Positions 36,661 to 48,137 of a DNA stretch of 64,000 nt are shown here, in pieces; within the stretch, counting starts at the first letter, position 1, and each line of letters starts with the position of its first letter. The position numbers and the translations under genes were made by a program. Under the pieces are notes generated by a model. The model was not told where the DNA came from and made no database searches. It saw nothing but the letters and a program-made list of their open reading frames with translations. This DNA comes from Cordia subcordata. Lineage: Eukaryota; Streptophyta; Magnoliopsida; Boraginales; Cordiaceae. The DNA lies in assembly GCA_028554755.1 (NCBI GenBank), contig JAPTOF010000019.1, positions 3,606,001-3,670,000 of the forward strand, given 5' to 3'.

Positions 36661-37539
36661 TAACTTACAATATTAGCTAGGTAGGTTGGTCTTTTTGGTT
36701 AATGCTTTACAAGTATATATAGTTATTCTACACACTAAAGCAAATTAAATTAAAGCAAGTAGAAGAATATAATGCTAAGCTAATTATCTAAGATATTTAA
36801 AGGGTTGTGCTTTGCAAAGTGAGGATAACGGTAGGATATTTAGGATTAAGTGAGGTAACGGATGGTTAAATTGTGAGGATTATAAGAAGGCATATATACC
36901 TCGTAGGAGACGTTGAATTTTGCGATGATACCTATGAAGTATGAACTTCACCTATCCTTGGCATGGAATTCTTAAGACAAGCAAAAGCCATTCCTACTCC
37001 CTACTTTAACCAACGAATAATGATGGAGTAGAAGACCCTTGCATCGTACTATTGAGAGTTCAAACTAAGTCCGAGAAGAAATACCTTTCAGCTATACAAG
37101 TTACCAGTGGTGGAGCTCGTGGACAAGTAGGAGCAAGGATCTTATACTATGTACTCGCAGGTGCATGTTGCAAGGTGCACCTGCAGGTGTCATGAAATCT
37201 CGCATTACATAATATTTTTTTTTTCTTTTGCTACAATTCTTCTCTTCTTTCTTTGTTTTATGACAAAAACTAAATCTCACAAAACCCAAAATACAATTCT
37301 TCAATTCAATTTGTTCAACAACTCAGCAAAGATAACAAATCAAAATTGCAGCTCAATTTAATCAAAATAACTGAAGCAACAATGTCCAAAGAAATAGAAA
37401 ACATCAAATCTGAAACAATAACGTCCAAAAAAATAGAAAACATCTGTAACTTTGATTGTGAATTATGAACAAAAATATATAAATTTGATGAAGCTTTCTA
37501 TGAACAAACATAGACTGAATATGAATAAACAGTTCTGGT

Positions 37540-38035
37540 AGTTTCAACTAATTTCAATTACAAATAGATATTTTGATGAATAATATGCTACTGAACAAAT
37601 AATAATAACATATAGAACAAACACTTATAAAACATTGAATAAATAATAATATGTTACTACAACTGAACAAATAATAACTGTCTATTGAACAAATATTTAC
37701 AAAACACTGAATAAACAATAATAGACTACATAACAAATAGTTATAGAATACTGAATAAACAATAATAGACTACTAAATAAATAATAATAGTCTATTGAAA
37801 AACAATAAAAAGGCTATTGAACAAACAGTTATAGAGCATTGAACAAACAGTTATAAAGTATTGAACAAACAGATATAAAATACTAAATAAATTATAATTG
37901 TCTACTAAAAAAATAGTTATGAAATCTTAAATAAATAATAATAACCTACTGAATAAATAGTTATAGAATATTGAACAAGCAATAATAGGCTAATAATAAT
38001 AGTCTACTAAATAAACAATAATAAACTACTTATGA
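37540..38035. repeat. Degenerate minisatellite
   Basis: About 500 bp built from recurring phrases of about 35-40 bp: TGAACAAACAGTTATAnAnnATTG, ACTGAATAAACAATAATAG and ACTAAATAAATAATAATAG. Unit length drifts, so it is old or still slipping. Confidence 0.75.
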
Positions 38036-38056
38036 ATATATACCAATCCTTTATAC

Positions 38057-38270
38057 ACACACACACACACATACACACACATCAGAACCAATTGTCACAA
38101 ATATGACGAAATAGAGATATAGAGAAAGAGAGAGAGAAAATAGAGACAAAGAAAGAGATCGTAGAGAGAAAACATAAATAAAGAGAAAACGAACAGAGAC
38201 GTAGAGAAAGAGAAAATAGAGATAAAGAAAGAGATCATAGAGAAAGAAGGGACGAAAAGAGGGAGAACAC

Positions 38271-38305
<35 letters not shown>

Positions 38306-38320
38306 AAATAGAGATAGAAA
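38057..38320. repeat. AC microsatellite followed by GA-rich minisatellite and TA/GA tracts
   Basis: Consecutive tracts: ACACACAC (about 38057-38083), then repeats of GAGAAAGAGAAAATAGAGA with AAGAAAGAGATCnTAGAGA, then TATATATA running into GAGAGAGA (38271-38310). Confidence 0.85.
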
Positions 38321-38525
38321 AAGATCTGTACACATGACTCTTTGTGTTCTTTTTTTTTTTTTTAATATATGCAGGAGCATATAGATGAGGGTGCACATTA
38401 TTGAACGTGCATCTTATAATTTATTGTAGGGGCAGCTGCCTTCCCAAGCCCAAAAAAGTCTCAAAGAATTTTTATATTTATTTAGTTAAAAATAAAATTT
38501 TATATGTATTTTGGCCCCTAATTCA

Positions 38526-38531
38526 AAAGAA

Positions 38532-38579
<48 letters not shown>

Positions 38580-38694
38580 GTTGTTGTTGTTGTTGTTGTT
38601 GTTGTTCTTTATCTCTTTTATTTAAAGAACTTACTAGTACTGATTAGAAATCTAAAATTTCAAATATTATTACTTTATTATTATTATTATTATT

Positions 38695-38736
<42 letters not shown>

Positions 38737-38805
38737 CTTTATCTCTTTTATTTAAAGAACTTACTAGTATTGATTAGAAATCTAAAATTTCAAATATTAT
38801 TACTT
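38526..38805. repeat. Duplicated compound AAT/ATT/GTT microsatellite
   Basis: (AAT)n runs into (ATT)n, forming a long perfect palindrome, then (GTT)n. A unique tail follows (CTTTATCTCTTTTATTTAAAG, CTTACTAGTACTGATTAG). The ATT-GTT-tail block is then repeated at about 38675-38800 with one tail difference. Confidence 0.9.
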
Positions 38806-38924
38806 ACTTAGTTCATTTTTAATGATTCTCAATAATAATATGATCTAAATGTGCATTTATGTGATCTTTATATATAATATTTATTAAAAAATTATCATTA
38901 ATTTTAATTTTTAGACTATCTTGT

Positions 38925-39340
38925 CGATAAATCCTTTATGCACGCGGTTGCCAAAGTACTTGAATGTAATTCCTTGTTAAACACAGGCTTGCATTGGTAG
39001 GTTTCACAAATTAGATCATCCAAATACTTAAAGCCTCTAGCCATGAAGGCAAAATACTTAAAATACTGTGTAGCTTAAAGTACCACCTAGAAACCATGTT
39101 ATAATGATGAGAATTAATTTGATAAGAAATAATGTGACATGGCCATTAGATTACTTTATGTGTATAGAATTAATGTGTAATTGAGCTAATAAGGAATACA
39201 GAAGCTTCATGCATGGCATGAAAGGACAAGACCTTTAGAAAAATAACTCACGAAAAGAACTTTCACAACCCATTCTATTTTTGGCAGCATGCACGGCCAA
39301 CAAACTTTCACTTCTCATCATTCACAATGTCGTGGAATCA
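38925..39340. repeat. Diverged intergenic repeat, copy 2
   Basis: Best aligned with copy 3 at 45236-45670: TATGCnCGnGGTTGC, CAAGTACTTGAAT, CCTTGTTAAACAC, ACTTAAnGCCTCTAG, CCCATTCTATTTTTGGC and TCACTTCTCATCATT occur in order in both. Confidence 0.7.
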
Positions 39341-40249
39341 CAGAAAAAAACTTGTAAAGTAGTGTTTTTTCTTTTCTAATTTATGTTACGTGTTATATAT
39401 GATGTGTCTTTTTCATGTGAAAAGAATTTTAATCCATCTTTTTATATTTATGAGAGAAAACTTTCTAATAAAATTTACTTCATATGTATTTCTTTCCTCT
39501 TTCATAATTAATTCTTCCATTTACTTCATTTTGACTTTTCTTTCCAAAATTATTTGATTATGAAAAATTGTAAAAATTGTATTAGTCTTGAAAATCTGTT
39601 TAAAATTAAATTTTACAAGAAAATATATTTATATGTTATCTTTAAATATGAACTGTAAAAATTGACTATCAATAATAGATAAAGACGGATAAAAACACTT
39701 GTTCTACTTGTGTATCGCACAAGTGTAATATAGTATATATACTTTTTGTGACATATCATGTCATATTTTTTCACTTAGGTAATAAAGTAGATATTGCATG
39801 GATTTTTATATTTTAAGTGACATTTTAAGAGATATTTGAATTATAAATAATTTATCAATTATTAGATAATTTTATTCAAACTCTTTTATATTTGTTACTT
39901 AGAAAATTTATCTTTATTCTAAATCACATATTGAGATTTTATTTTTTTTTCTTCATGAATAACTAGAATAACATATTTCACAATTCTAATATAAATATAT
40001 GTCTATACCTTAGAAGTAAACAAATAAAATTCTTTACAAATAGAATTTTTTATTATAAATATTATAGAGTATTTCAAAATACATATTTAAATACTTTTAA
40101 CTATCATATTTAAAGTAATAAATAGGTAATATTTATTAAATGCTAATGTACTTAAGTTTTTAATCCACCCCATATTTAAATTAATTCTATCATTTTTTCC
40201 CTTTGTAATCCCTATATAACATGCATATATCACAATGTTATTGTCCTCA

Positions 40250-40365
40250 GACTATAAATCAAGACAAAAACGTCTCAAAAAGTTATTTACGATCCATGCT
40301 ATCATCCCTGGTCTATAAATCAAGATAAAATCGTATCAAAAAGTTACTTACAACCCAAAGAAAGC
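40250..40365. repeat. Tandem direct repeat (about 58 bp, two copies)
   Basis: CTATAAATCAAGA(C/T)AAAA, then CGTnTCAAAAAGTTA and TTTACnAnCC, occur twice in direct order. Confidence 0.75.
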
Positions 40366-40384
40366 TCATAATCTTCTACATATT

Positions 40385-40591
40385 TCACAAAAATGTCCAA
40401 TAAAAAACTAAGGTAAAATGTGTAGCTCTAAGATCTAGCTTCCCATAGTATGTATAAGATACATTCCCAGTACAGTCATCCAATGCTTTAATAAACGTAG
40501 GTGGACCATCTATGCTTGTCCCTTCTAAATTTGGTTCCAAGACTTCATGTACTTCAGAAGTCTCGCGAAGAGTGCCAAAACTTGATATCAA
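40385..40591 (-). pseudogene. Unidentified coding-like fragment
   Basis: The minus-strand frame reads FGTLRETSEVHEVLEPNLEG, then TSIDGPPTFIKALDDCTGN and VSYTYYGKLDLRATHFTLVF. The composition is protein-like and unlike the AT-rich surroundings. I do not recognise the family. No flanking exons were found, so it may be an orphan exon, a captured gene fragment or chance. Confidence 0.35.
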
Positions 40592-40869
40592 TATAGGGGT
40601 GCATTAACATGTACATATATACACACACATTATATATGATATAAAAAATCATAAATCAAAGTTAAAAAAATAAAATATAGTAAAATAAAAAACCTAGCAT
40701 AAAACAAGAACTCTAATGAGTCTAGATATTGAAATGGCAATAGTTCTCCCAGGCCACCGTGCTAATTCCAAAACCAAATACACGGCCGTCCTTTTCCATA
40801 AATTCTGTAATTCCTCCCTTCTCCTTGAAAACAACTCGTGCATGAAACTTAGTGTATATAATTAAATTC

Positions 40870-41665
40870 ATTCTTTTTTTTTTTTTTTGGACACAAATAA
40901 GAATTTACTCAAAAGTCCTAGAAGCTCTAGACCAACGTGGTCTAAATTCCCAGAGTCCCTCTATGTAAGGTGCTGCGTGTGGACGTCAAAATAGTGTTAG
41001 AGTCGTAGCCAGACCCAAGGGCTCTTTTAAACCTTTCTAGGAAGGCAATCGGTGTTGAACACACAGATCTTCGAGAAATTCCTGAGACCTTCCAAAGATG
41101 GTGCTCGTGGAGGTCTTTAGCCTGGCCTCATAGAGACTAGAAACGGAGCAGGTAAGCACATAAGAAAATTAAGAATGATAAGCAGAGGCCAAACAAGCAG
41201 CTTGCAATCATCACAAAGCTTAGGTACAGAACTACAAGTGTAACGCCCTCCCACGTTCGTTTTTTGTGAGAGTTTCTTTTTTGAGAAGAGGAGGGGCTTC
41301 ACCCTGAGAATTTTATTGATAAAAAAGGTAAATACAAAGGTCGGAATAGGCATAAGACCATACTCCCACAAAAAGCAAAGGAGAGGACATGCCCCTCTAC
41401 ATACAATAGCCTAAGGTCAAAAACTTGTGCAACAAAAAAGGAACCTGTCAAGAACCTGAGACAGTCAAGAGAATGCACAAAAACATGTAAAATTGATAAA
41501 GTTTGCAAAAATAAGGAAGTCCTATCCTATCCAATCTAATTATACCTTTAAGAAGAGCCATCTCATCATCTTATTGCCAAAAATGAAGACCTTCCTTGAT
41601 AGCTTGTTGGTTAGCCAAAAAATCAGCAGACTGGTTCCCTTTCTTGTAGATGTGAGATATTGTTG
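40870..41665 (-). mobile_element. 5'-truncated LINE (non-LTR retrotransposon), dead
   Basis: On the minus strand 41665-41500 encodes the end of a LINE RNase H domain: SHIYKKGNQSADFLANQQ, a stop, then DDEMALLKGIIRLDRIGLPY. The pattern H-x-x-R/K-E/K-G-N-x-x-A-D-x-L-A-N with a terminal L-D-R-x-x-L-P-Y is typical of plant L1-type elements. About 600 bp of 3' UTR-like sequence follows, ending in a poly(A) tract seen as T16 on the plus strand near 40872-40888. Target duplications were not identified. Confidence 0.6.
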
Positions 41666-42089
41666 GTAAGATTTAAGAATGAAAGACATATTCATAATAT
41701 CTTTCATTTATGATAGTAGAAAATAGTAAAATATGATAGATGATCGTTGGAACACCATCTCTCTAACATTAGTTTTAAGTCAAGGCTCTATGTGTAATGA
41801 CTCACGACTCTTGTACAGATATAGTGAAGATTATAGACTTTTTGGAGCTTAGTATTTTGCTCCTTGAGAGCTCATGTTTGGCTCTCTTAACGCTTGAGCT
41901 TGATTACATTATGAACTCAAGACACACACACACACACACGTAAATATGGTTATTTTTCCTTGGCCACCAAGCTTGTCACAGTAAAATGCTTCTAGAAAGC
42001 TTTGGACTTGAGTAGCAATGTAACATATATCTTCCAATTCAGTTGTTTGAGGTAGTCCTCTATTCTTTTGAGTGTATAGGAAATTTCCC

Positions 42090-42495
42090 AAGTACCATGT
42101 TTTCTTTTAGTAATGAGATTTCCCAAGTACCATGTTTTCTTTGTAAAATTTATGTGCTCTTTATAATATCTTAAATTTACTATTACTGTCATTACAAATT
42201 TAAGTTTTTTGGGCTAATTAATTAAGCTCAACGTGATGGTAGGCTAGTAATGGTATCAGAGTTAAGTTTTGGGTGGATTCCACGCCTCTTAGATTCCTAC
42301 ATTGTGGGTTTGTTATGTTTGTATTTAGACCGCAACGAGAACGTCGCGTCTTTCAGAGGGTTTGCAATGCCATCCCATATTGGTTTTTTGTGAGATTTGT
42401 GTATACTTTATAATGACTTAAATTCACTATTATTGTCATTACGAATTTAAGTATTTTAGGCCAGTTACTTAGATCAAATGTGATAACATGCCAAT
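42090..42495 (+). mobile_element. LTR-like remnant with primer binding site and direct repeats
   Basis: TGGTATCAGAG at 42251 matches the iMet primer binding site. Sequences at 42151-42240 and 42398-42487 are roughly 80% alike (CTTTATAAT, CTTAAATT, ACTATTA, TGTCATTAC, AATTTAAGT). A 35-bp unit containing TTTCCCAAGTACCATGTTTTC is duplicated at 42085-42142. Probably a collapsed short LTR element. Confidence 0.4.
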
Positions 42496-42962
42496 AGTTG
42501 AACATTACGCTTCAAAATCTCGAGATTTCAGCTACTCCCAATCCATTAAAAACTCCCTCACTCCATTGAAAACTTCTCTCTTTAAAAGTTTCTATTGGGA
42601 TGACCCTACCGCGAGTATATTGGGCGGAGTTGAAATCCGGATTTCAAATCCAATTTAATATGCGATGTGGCCTCTGAGGGATCAGGGATATGACCTACGC
42701 GGGATCAGGAGAGGATGCTAATCCGGCCTATGAGTTGGTCATGGAAAACTTCTCTCTCTAAAAGGTTCAACATTTTGACACCATCGTATGTATGGAGGAC
42801 TTATCCGGATTTTAATCCGACTTAATACGTGACACTGTTTGAATGGGCCATGGAATCTTAAAACAAGGACGATGTGGAGGGTTGAGATTGTTTTGAGTAG
42901 TAATTCTTGAAATAGACGGTGGAGATTTGATATTAAAAATGTCTTATCATTATATATCATAA

Positions 42963-42996
42963 CTAGATTTTGAACCCATATGATGCATGGGTATCG
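42963..42996 (-). mobile_element. Possible Helitron 3' terminus
   Basis: On the minus strand the hairpin ACCCATGCATCATATGGGT is followed by TCAAAAT, then CTAG and a flanking T, as in Helitron 3' ends. No matching TC 5' end was found to the right, so the extent is unknown. Confidence 0.35.
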
Positions 42997-43721
42997 ATAA
43001 TTAATAATTGTCGAATTATCCAAATAATTTATCACACCACTTAATTTTTAAATAGGAATTATTAGCTTAGTAAATTATTGTGATATCATTAAAAAATTAA
43101 TTAACCATTTGTTTTTCGTCTTATTGAATATATTTTCTTTCTACCAAAAAAAAAAATCAGGTGATAAATATTTCAATTTTAAATTCTTTTGTGATAGTGA
43201 TGACATTAAAATTTTTATACTTTCGTGTAGTTCACTAATAGTTATCCAATAAATGAAAGAAAAATCATCATAATTAATTGTGGTGTAATCAAATGCTAAA
43301 CTCGACTTATGTTAATAAAAGAAGCATCACTATAAAACATTAAATATATATATATATATATATATATATGACTTCATAAAAAGATCTGGTATAACAAACA
43401 TAATATACATCATTGCATAATAAGTTTACTTAGCGCATGCGTAACTAACCATCGTAGAGCCTACGAAATTCAGAACCACATCATTAAAACGCATTAACCA
43501 AAAAAACTGAATTTCAATGTGAATCTCTTGCCTTAGGGTTCGTCTTTGTCGCCCATTGGAACCTTGTAAATTCTGTTTATATCAATGATCATTTGATTGG
43601 TTAATTCGGAAAAAAAAAATCATTGCAGAAACATTTGTCGGGACTTGAAATTTCGATGAACAAAGCATCAAATTTTGTTATTCTCCTCTTAAAAGAAGTT
43701 ATTGTCTCCCTTTCAGTCTCC

Positions 43722-43811
43722 TCGTCAATGACAATGATCTTAGAAATTATATCATTGTAAGAATATTCGTCAATGACAATGATCTTAAAAATTATATCAT
43801 TGTAAGAATAT
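43722..43811. repeat. 45-bp head-to-tail duplication
   Basis: TCGTCAATGACAATGATCTT through TTGTAAGAATAT occurs twice in tandem with one substitution. The near identity implies a recent replication-slippage type event. Confidence 0.92.
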
Positions 43812-44227
43812 TGGATTCCACGACCTAAAAAGATGATGTATAAAAGTTTATATTATATGTCTAAATTAGTATTAGATATAGCTATTGGACTTGCGATGGG
43901 TAAGCCAATGACTATATTAAAATATCTAATTGGTGCCCTCTTCTATATCTGAAGAGATCGACACGATTATTCTAAAAGATATGATTGTTCCTTTTGGACA
44001 TTATAAAAGAATAGAAACGTTTTATTTCTTTCCCTGTCAGACACAAGCTTAGGAAATAAGGGGAGGAAGAACAATCAGTTAATCAGGATTCTGGGTAAAA
44101 TCCTTATGTGAGTAAATGCATATATGGAAGTAAAGAGTTAAAAATTTTCTAACAGTCCCTAACATAGTAATATAGGACATACATATTAATGAAATTGATG
44201 ACATCAAATAGGAAGACGTTGGTAAAA

Positions 44228-44229
<2 letters not shown>

Positions 44230-44259
<30 letters not shown>
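44230..44259. repeat. TA microsatellite
   Basis: TA tract of about 30 bp. A similar tract lies at 43348-43370. Confidence 0.95.
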
Positions 44260-44262
<3 letters not shown>

Positions 44263-45235
44263 GAGAGAATTAAAAGATAGCACAATATTAGTTCAATGAT
44301 AATACCCTTGTTAATATAATCAAAATTAGAAAAGTTTAATTTGTAATATAAATATAACTTATAAGTAAATTTGGTAATATAAATACAATTTTACAGGCCT
44401 TTTTGTGAAATATCTGGTTTCATCGTAGGCTTTTTGTTTGGATTGTGGTGTTTGGCTTTAGGATTTTTGTAAGGAAGGGAATGTCCTCTACTTAAATAAA
44501 TAAAATGACAAAAATGCACAAAATATTTTGTGATGAAATGTATGGTACATCCATATATCGGAGATTATAATTTTTTTAATGAAAAAATAGGTAAAATATT
44601 TATTCTTGAGGCTTTGTTTGGCAGAACTAAATATTATGGGAAAATCTAGATAATATAAAAAGTTAATGGGAGAGTTTGGGCATTAACAAAAAACTTGTGA
44701 CGAGGACCTATTTGGGAAAAAGCATATCCTTGAGAGATTTGTATGTCTTTCTCTCTGTTAAAAGTTTATCTAATTTAGGCATGGCCCAAACTAATGTTTG
44801 TTACACTTTAATATGTAACAAATGTATTTTTCAAATTTATATAAATTACACCTTCATGCTAAATATAATAAATAAATATAACAAAATTCTCTCTACAAAC
44901 GTAAGCTTTTAGATTATGTGGTAATTCCAATATGGTATCAGAATCTCGAAATCAAACACTCTTAGGTTTGAACCTCACCACCACCCGTCTAAAAAAAAAT
45001 GTCAACATGCAAACTCTAAATAAATTACGCTGCACGTGAGTGAGGTGGGTAAGTATAATAATTCAAATATCATTGCTACCGTTTTAAATGTCACAAATAT
45101 TTTGTTTCATTTAAAATCATAACTAAAATAAAAATTATTATTTTACTTTTTTACTACTCTAAACGTAACAAAAAAATACGCAAGTATTGATCTAAAATTC
45201 ACTAATTTATAGTAGTGCTCTTTACACCGGATTTA

Positions 45236-45670
45236 ATTCTCTTTACAGTTTTTCTAATTAATGTTTCTAATTCGTACACAATTACTTAAGTTGGCAAGAG
45301 AACTCCAAGACATGGTAGATCTTGTCAATATTTTATGCGCGTGGTTGCTCAAGTACTTGAATAAATGCCTTGTTAAACACTGACCTTGGTAGTTTTTATA
45401 AAATTAGATCATGTTCTACTTTTATCTCACACCTTTTTTTCTTAAGAATCTTACATGGAGATTATCCAAGTACTTAAGGCCTCTAGTCGTGATGGCTAAA
45501 TACTTAGAATACTAACTAGATACCACAATGGTGATAATTAATTTGAGAAATATGTTGCAGTGGCGATTAGATAACTCATGAAAGACAAAAAGGCGATATA
45601 TCTCTCGCGCCCCATTCTATTTTTGGCTTAGCACGCCCCCCAAAAAAATCACTTCTCATCATTTATACGT
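45236..45670. repeat. Diverged intergenic repeat, copy 3
   Basis: Aligned with copies at 36221-36660 and 38925-39340 by ordered shared motifs, including TTAATGnTTCTAnTTC and CTCGCAAGA-like text shared with copy 1. Confidence 0.65.
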
Positions 45671-46178
45671 GCTGACTTTAATTCCCGACCTTGTGCATAA
45701 CATGAGTTTCATATACCGTCGCCATTATCCTACCAGTTTATGCATTTCTTGCGTTCTGCGTATAATTAAAAATAAAATTTTTTGAGAATGTGGCCGTGGG
45801 ATAGATATAGATAAGGAGAGAAGATGTCACAATATTGGCCCATCCTGGTGAGGAATGGCTTAGGCTGACATGAATATGAAATCACTCGGAGCTCTAAATT
45901 TTCTGGATGAGATATTTCTTGCGTTACACACACAAAAGTTGATAAGAGTCTTATCCATAGAAATTAAGGGCTCCATGTCAACGCACATTTTCACTAGTCT
46001 CGGGATTCAATGAGAATAGGGTGTGAAGATCTCCCCCACAACCTTTGAAAGCACTTTTTGTCACTCTCTTTTCTTGCGTAGTTGGTGGCTTAACAGCCTA
46101 CGGAGATAGTTGACTAAGTAGGCTTCCAATTAGATTATCTATTGATATTTGAAATGATCTTATTTTAAGATGCTTTTC

Positions 46179-46411
46179 TATATATTTGCCTTTTACCGTC
46201 TGCAGAAAAGCAAAGGAAAAAGAAATATATGGCATGATAAAGAGAATTTAGTTCCACCTAAAGCTTTCTTGCTCTAGCACGTATATAGGTTCTAGTTTGC
46301 TTGTTCCATCTGTATTCCACACAACATTTGCTTTTGCCAATTGTATGGCTTCTATGGTTGAAAATGGTTATCGTCATTTTCAAAATTAACACCATTTATA
46401 TTAAGTGACTA
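46179..46411. repeat. Dispersed 233-bp repeat, copy 2
   Basis: Near-identical, same-orientation copy of 32042-32274, 14 kb away. The right flank diverges at once after AAGTGACTA. Confidence 0.85.
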
Positions 46412-47925
46412 TATAAATCACTTGACCAAATATGAAAAAAAAAAGCTATTGCGAGGTCAACTTCACCACATTAAAAATTTTGCACATGTAACCCAACAAT
46501 AGTTTCTAAAGCTTGAATCACCACTCAAGGATATGCAAAACATGCAGTTGTGAAAGGTTTCCTGTTAGGGCAACTCCAGCAACTTATCCCTACATTTGTT
46601 TGATAAAAGTTTCATCCCAAAAGTACATTTTGATTATTCTCAATCTATTGATATCCTCATCCCCTAATTAAAATAATACTCAGAAAATTTTAAAATAAAG
46701 AAACTGTTAGAATGAAACTCAAATAAGAATTTTCCTAAAAGAGAGTTTGGCTAGATATAGGAAATTTGTTGGGAATAAAACTGAAATCAAAAATCTCTAT
46801 ATTTAAGAAAATGTTACAAACTAATAGATGTAGGGAAAAAATTAAAAATATGTTGGAGTTGGCCTTAGAAGAGTTTTGAGTAATGGAAAGTTATATCTTT
46901 GCTTAAATGCTAAAAAGGAAAAAAAAAAAAAAAAAAGAGAAGAAAAGAAAAGTGGCCATGTCTAGTGGGTAAAAGGTCCAAATCCTTGTATTTGCAGAGG
47001 AACATCAGGGCCAGTAATCAGTATGGTTGCACAGTGTGGGCAACCATGGATGTCAAGTCTCTTATACGTTTGCCCGTATGATCAGGATTAGTCAATTTCA
47101 CAACTAGGCAAAAACTGACAATGCACAAATTTCTGGTAAGATTTCCCATCACTTCCGCCTTTTAAGGTATGTTTTCTTTCTAGTATAAAGAGCCGGTCTG
47201 ATTTTCCGTGCTAGAGGGTCAAATTGACTTTTATAGTTTAAAAAAAATAAAAGTATTTGAATTTTTATCTTAAAATTTGATTTGAACAAAAAGTCAATCG
47301 AATATTAGGTTTAAATATATAAGTTTGTTTATAATTTACGGGAAGGAGTTTTCAAAATTTTAAGAGAAAAATATCCTCATTATTGTAATTATTAATATTT
47401 TCTTGAATTACAATTATAATTAAAAGCAAATAATATATAATAATTAAAAATAGAAAATAAACTTAAAAGTTTGAATTTAATTAAATTAAATAATAAAAAT
47501 TAATAAAATGTACTAATAAATAAATAAATCAATTTAATAATAAATAAAATTTAAAAATATATTTTTTATTTAATAATTATTAGTTAACTATAATTTCTTT
47601 GAAAATTGTTCAAACAAATTAAAATGTAATCAAAATAAAAAAGTATATTATATAGAGCAAATATAGTTCATTATTAAAAGTGTTAAAATGACTCTTTTAA
47701 TAATTTAGACAACTAACCATTATTTTTAAATATAAAACCTAAAATCATCTTCTTTAATAAAAGTCTGTTCCATATAAAAGTAACCAAACACATTTCCGTT
47801 TTCATCAAAAGTTCTTTTAACTAGAAGTCTGCTTCTAAAATGTTTTTGTACAAAACGATGTTTTCAAACTAAAAGCCAAATTAGCTCTAAGTCTTTTGGG
47901 CCAATTTAGCAGTTCTTCTATTTAT

Positions 47926-48137
47926 GGCCTGTTTGGAATTATCATTTTTAAAAAGTATTTTTTAACAACTTTTTTAAAAAAAAAATTTTTGAGATGAAAA
48001 AAACATTGTATTTGGGATTTTTTCAAAATTTTATTTTTTTAAAAGTCAAACAAAAGTTATTACAAAAATGATATATATATATATATATATTTAAAAAAAC
48101 TACATTTTTTCTAAATAAATCAATCTAAATAGGGCCC
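47926..48137. mobile_element. Tourist-like MITE, same family as 9813-10057
   Basis: Begins GGCCTGTTTGGAATTATC. The reversed right end reads GGGCCCTATTTAGATTGATT. The interior is A/T homopolymer-rich with a TA tract; a clean target duplication was not seen. Confidence 0.6.

Noticed and set aside
37540..38035. CRISPR-like regularly spaced repeats
   Set aside because: Units are adjacent and drift in length, there are no constant-size unique spacers, and this is a plant nuclear genome. It is a minisatellite.
38401..38777. Open frames with poly-Asn, poly-Ile, poly-Val and poly-Cys
   Set aside because: Translations of the AAT/ATT/GTT microsatellite; no gene context.
44933..44944. TGGTATCAGAAT primer-binding-like site
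   Set aside because: Two end mismatches, no LTR boundary (no CA just before it) and no partner repeat.
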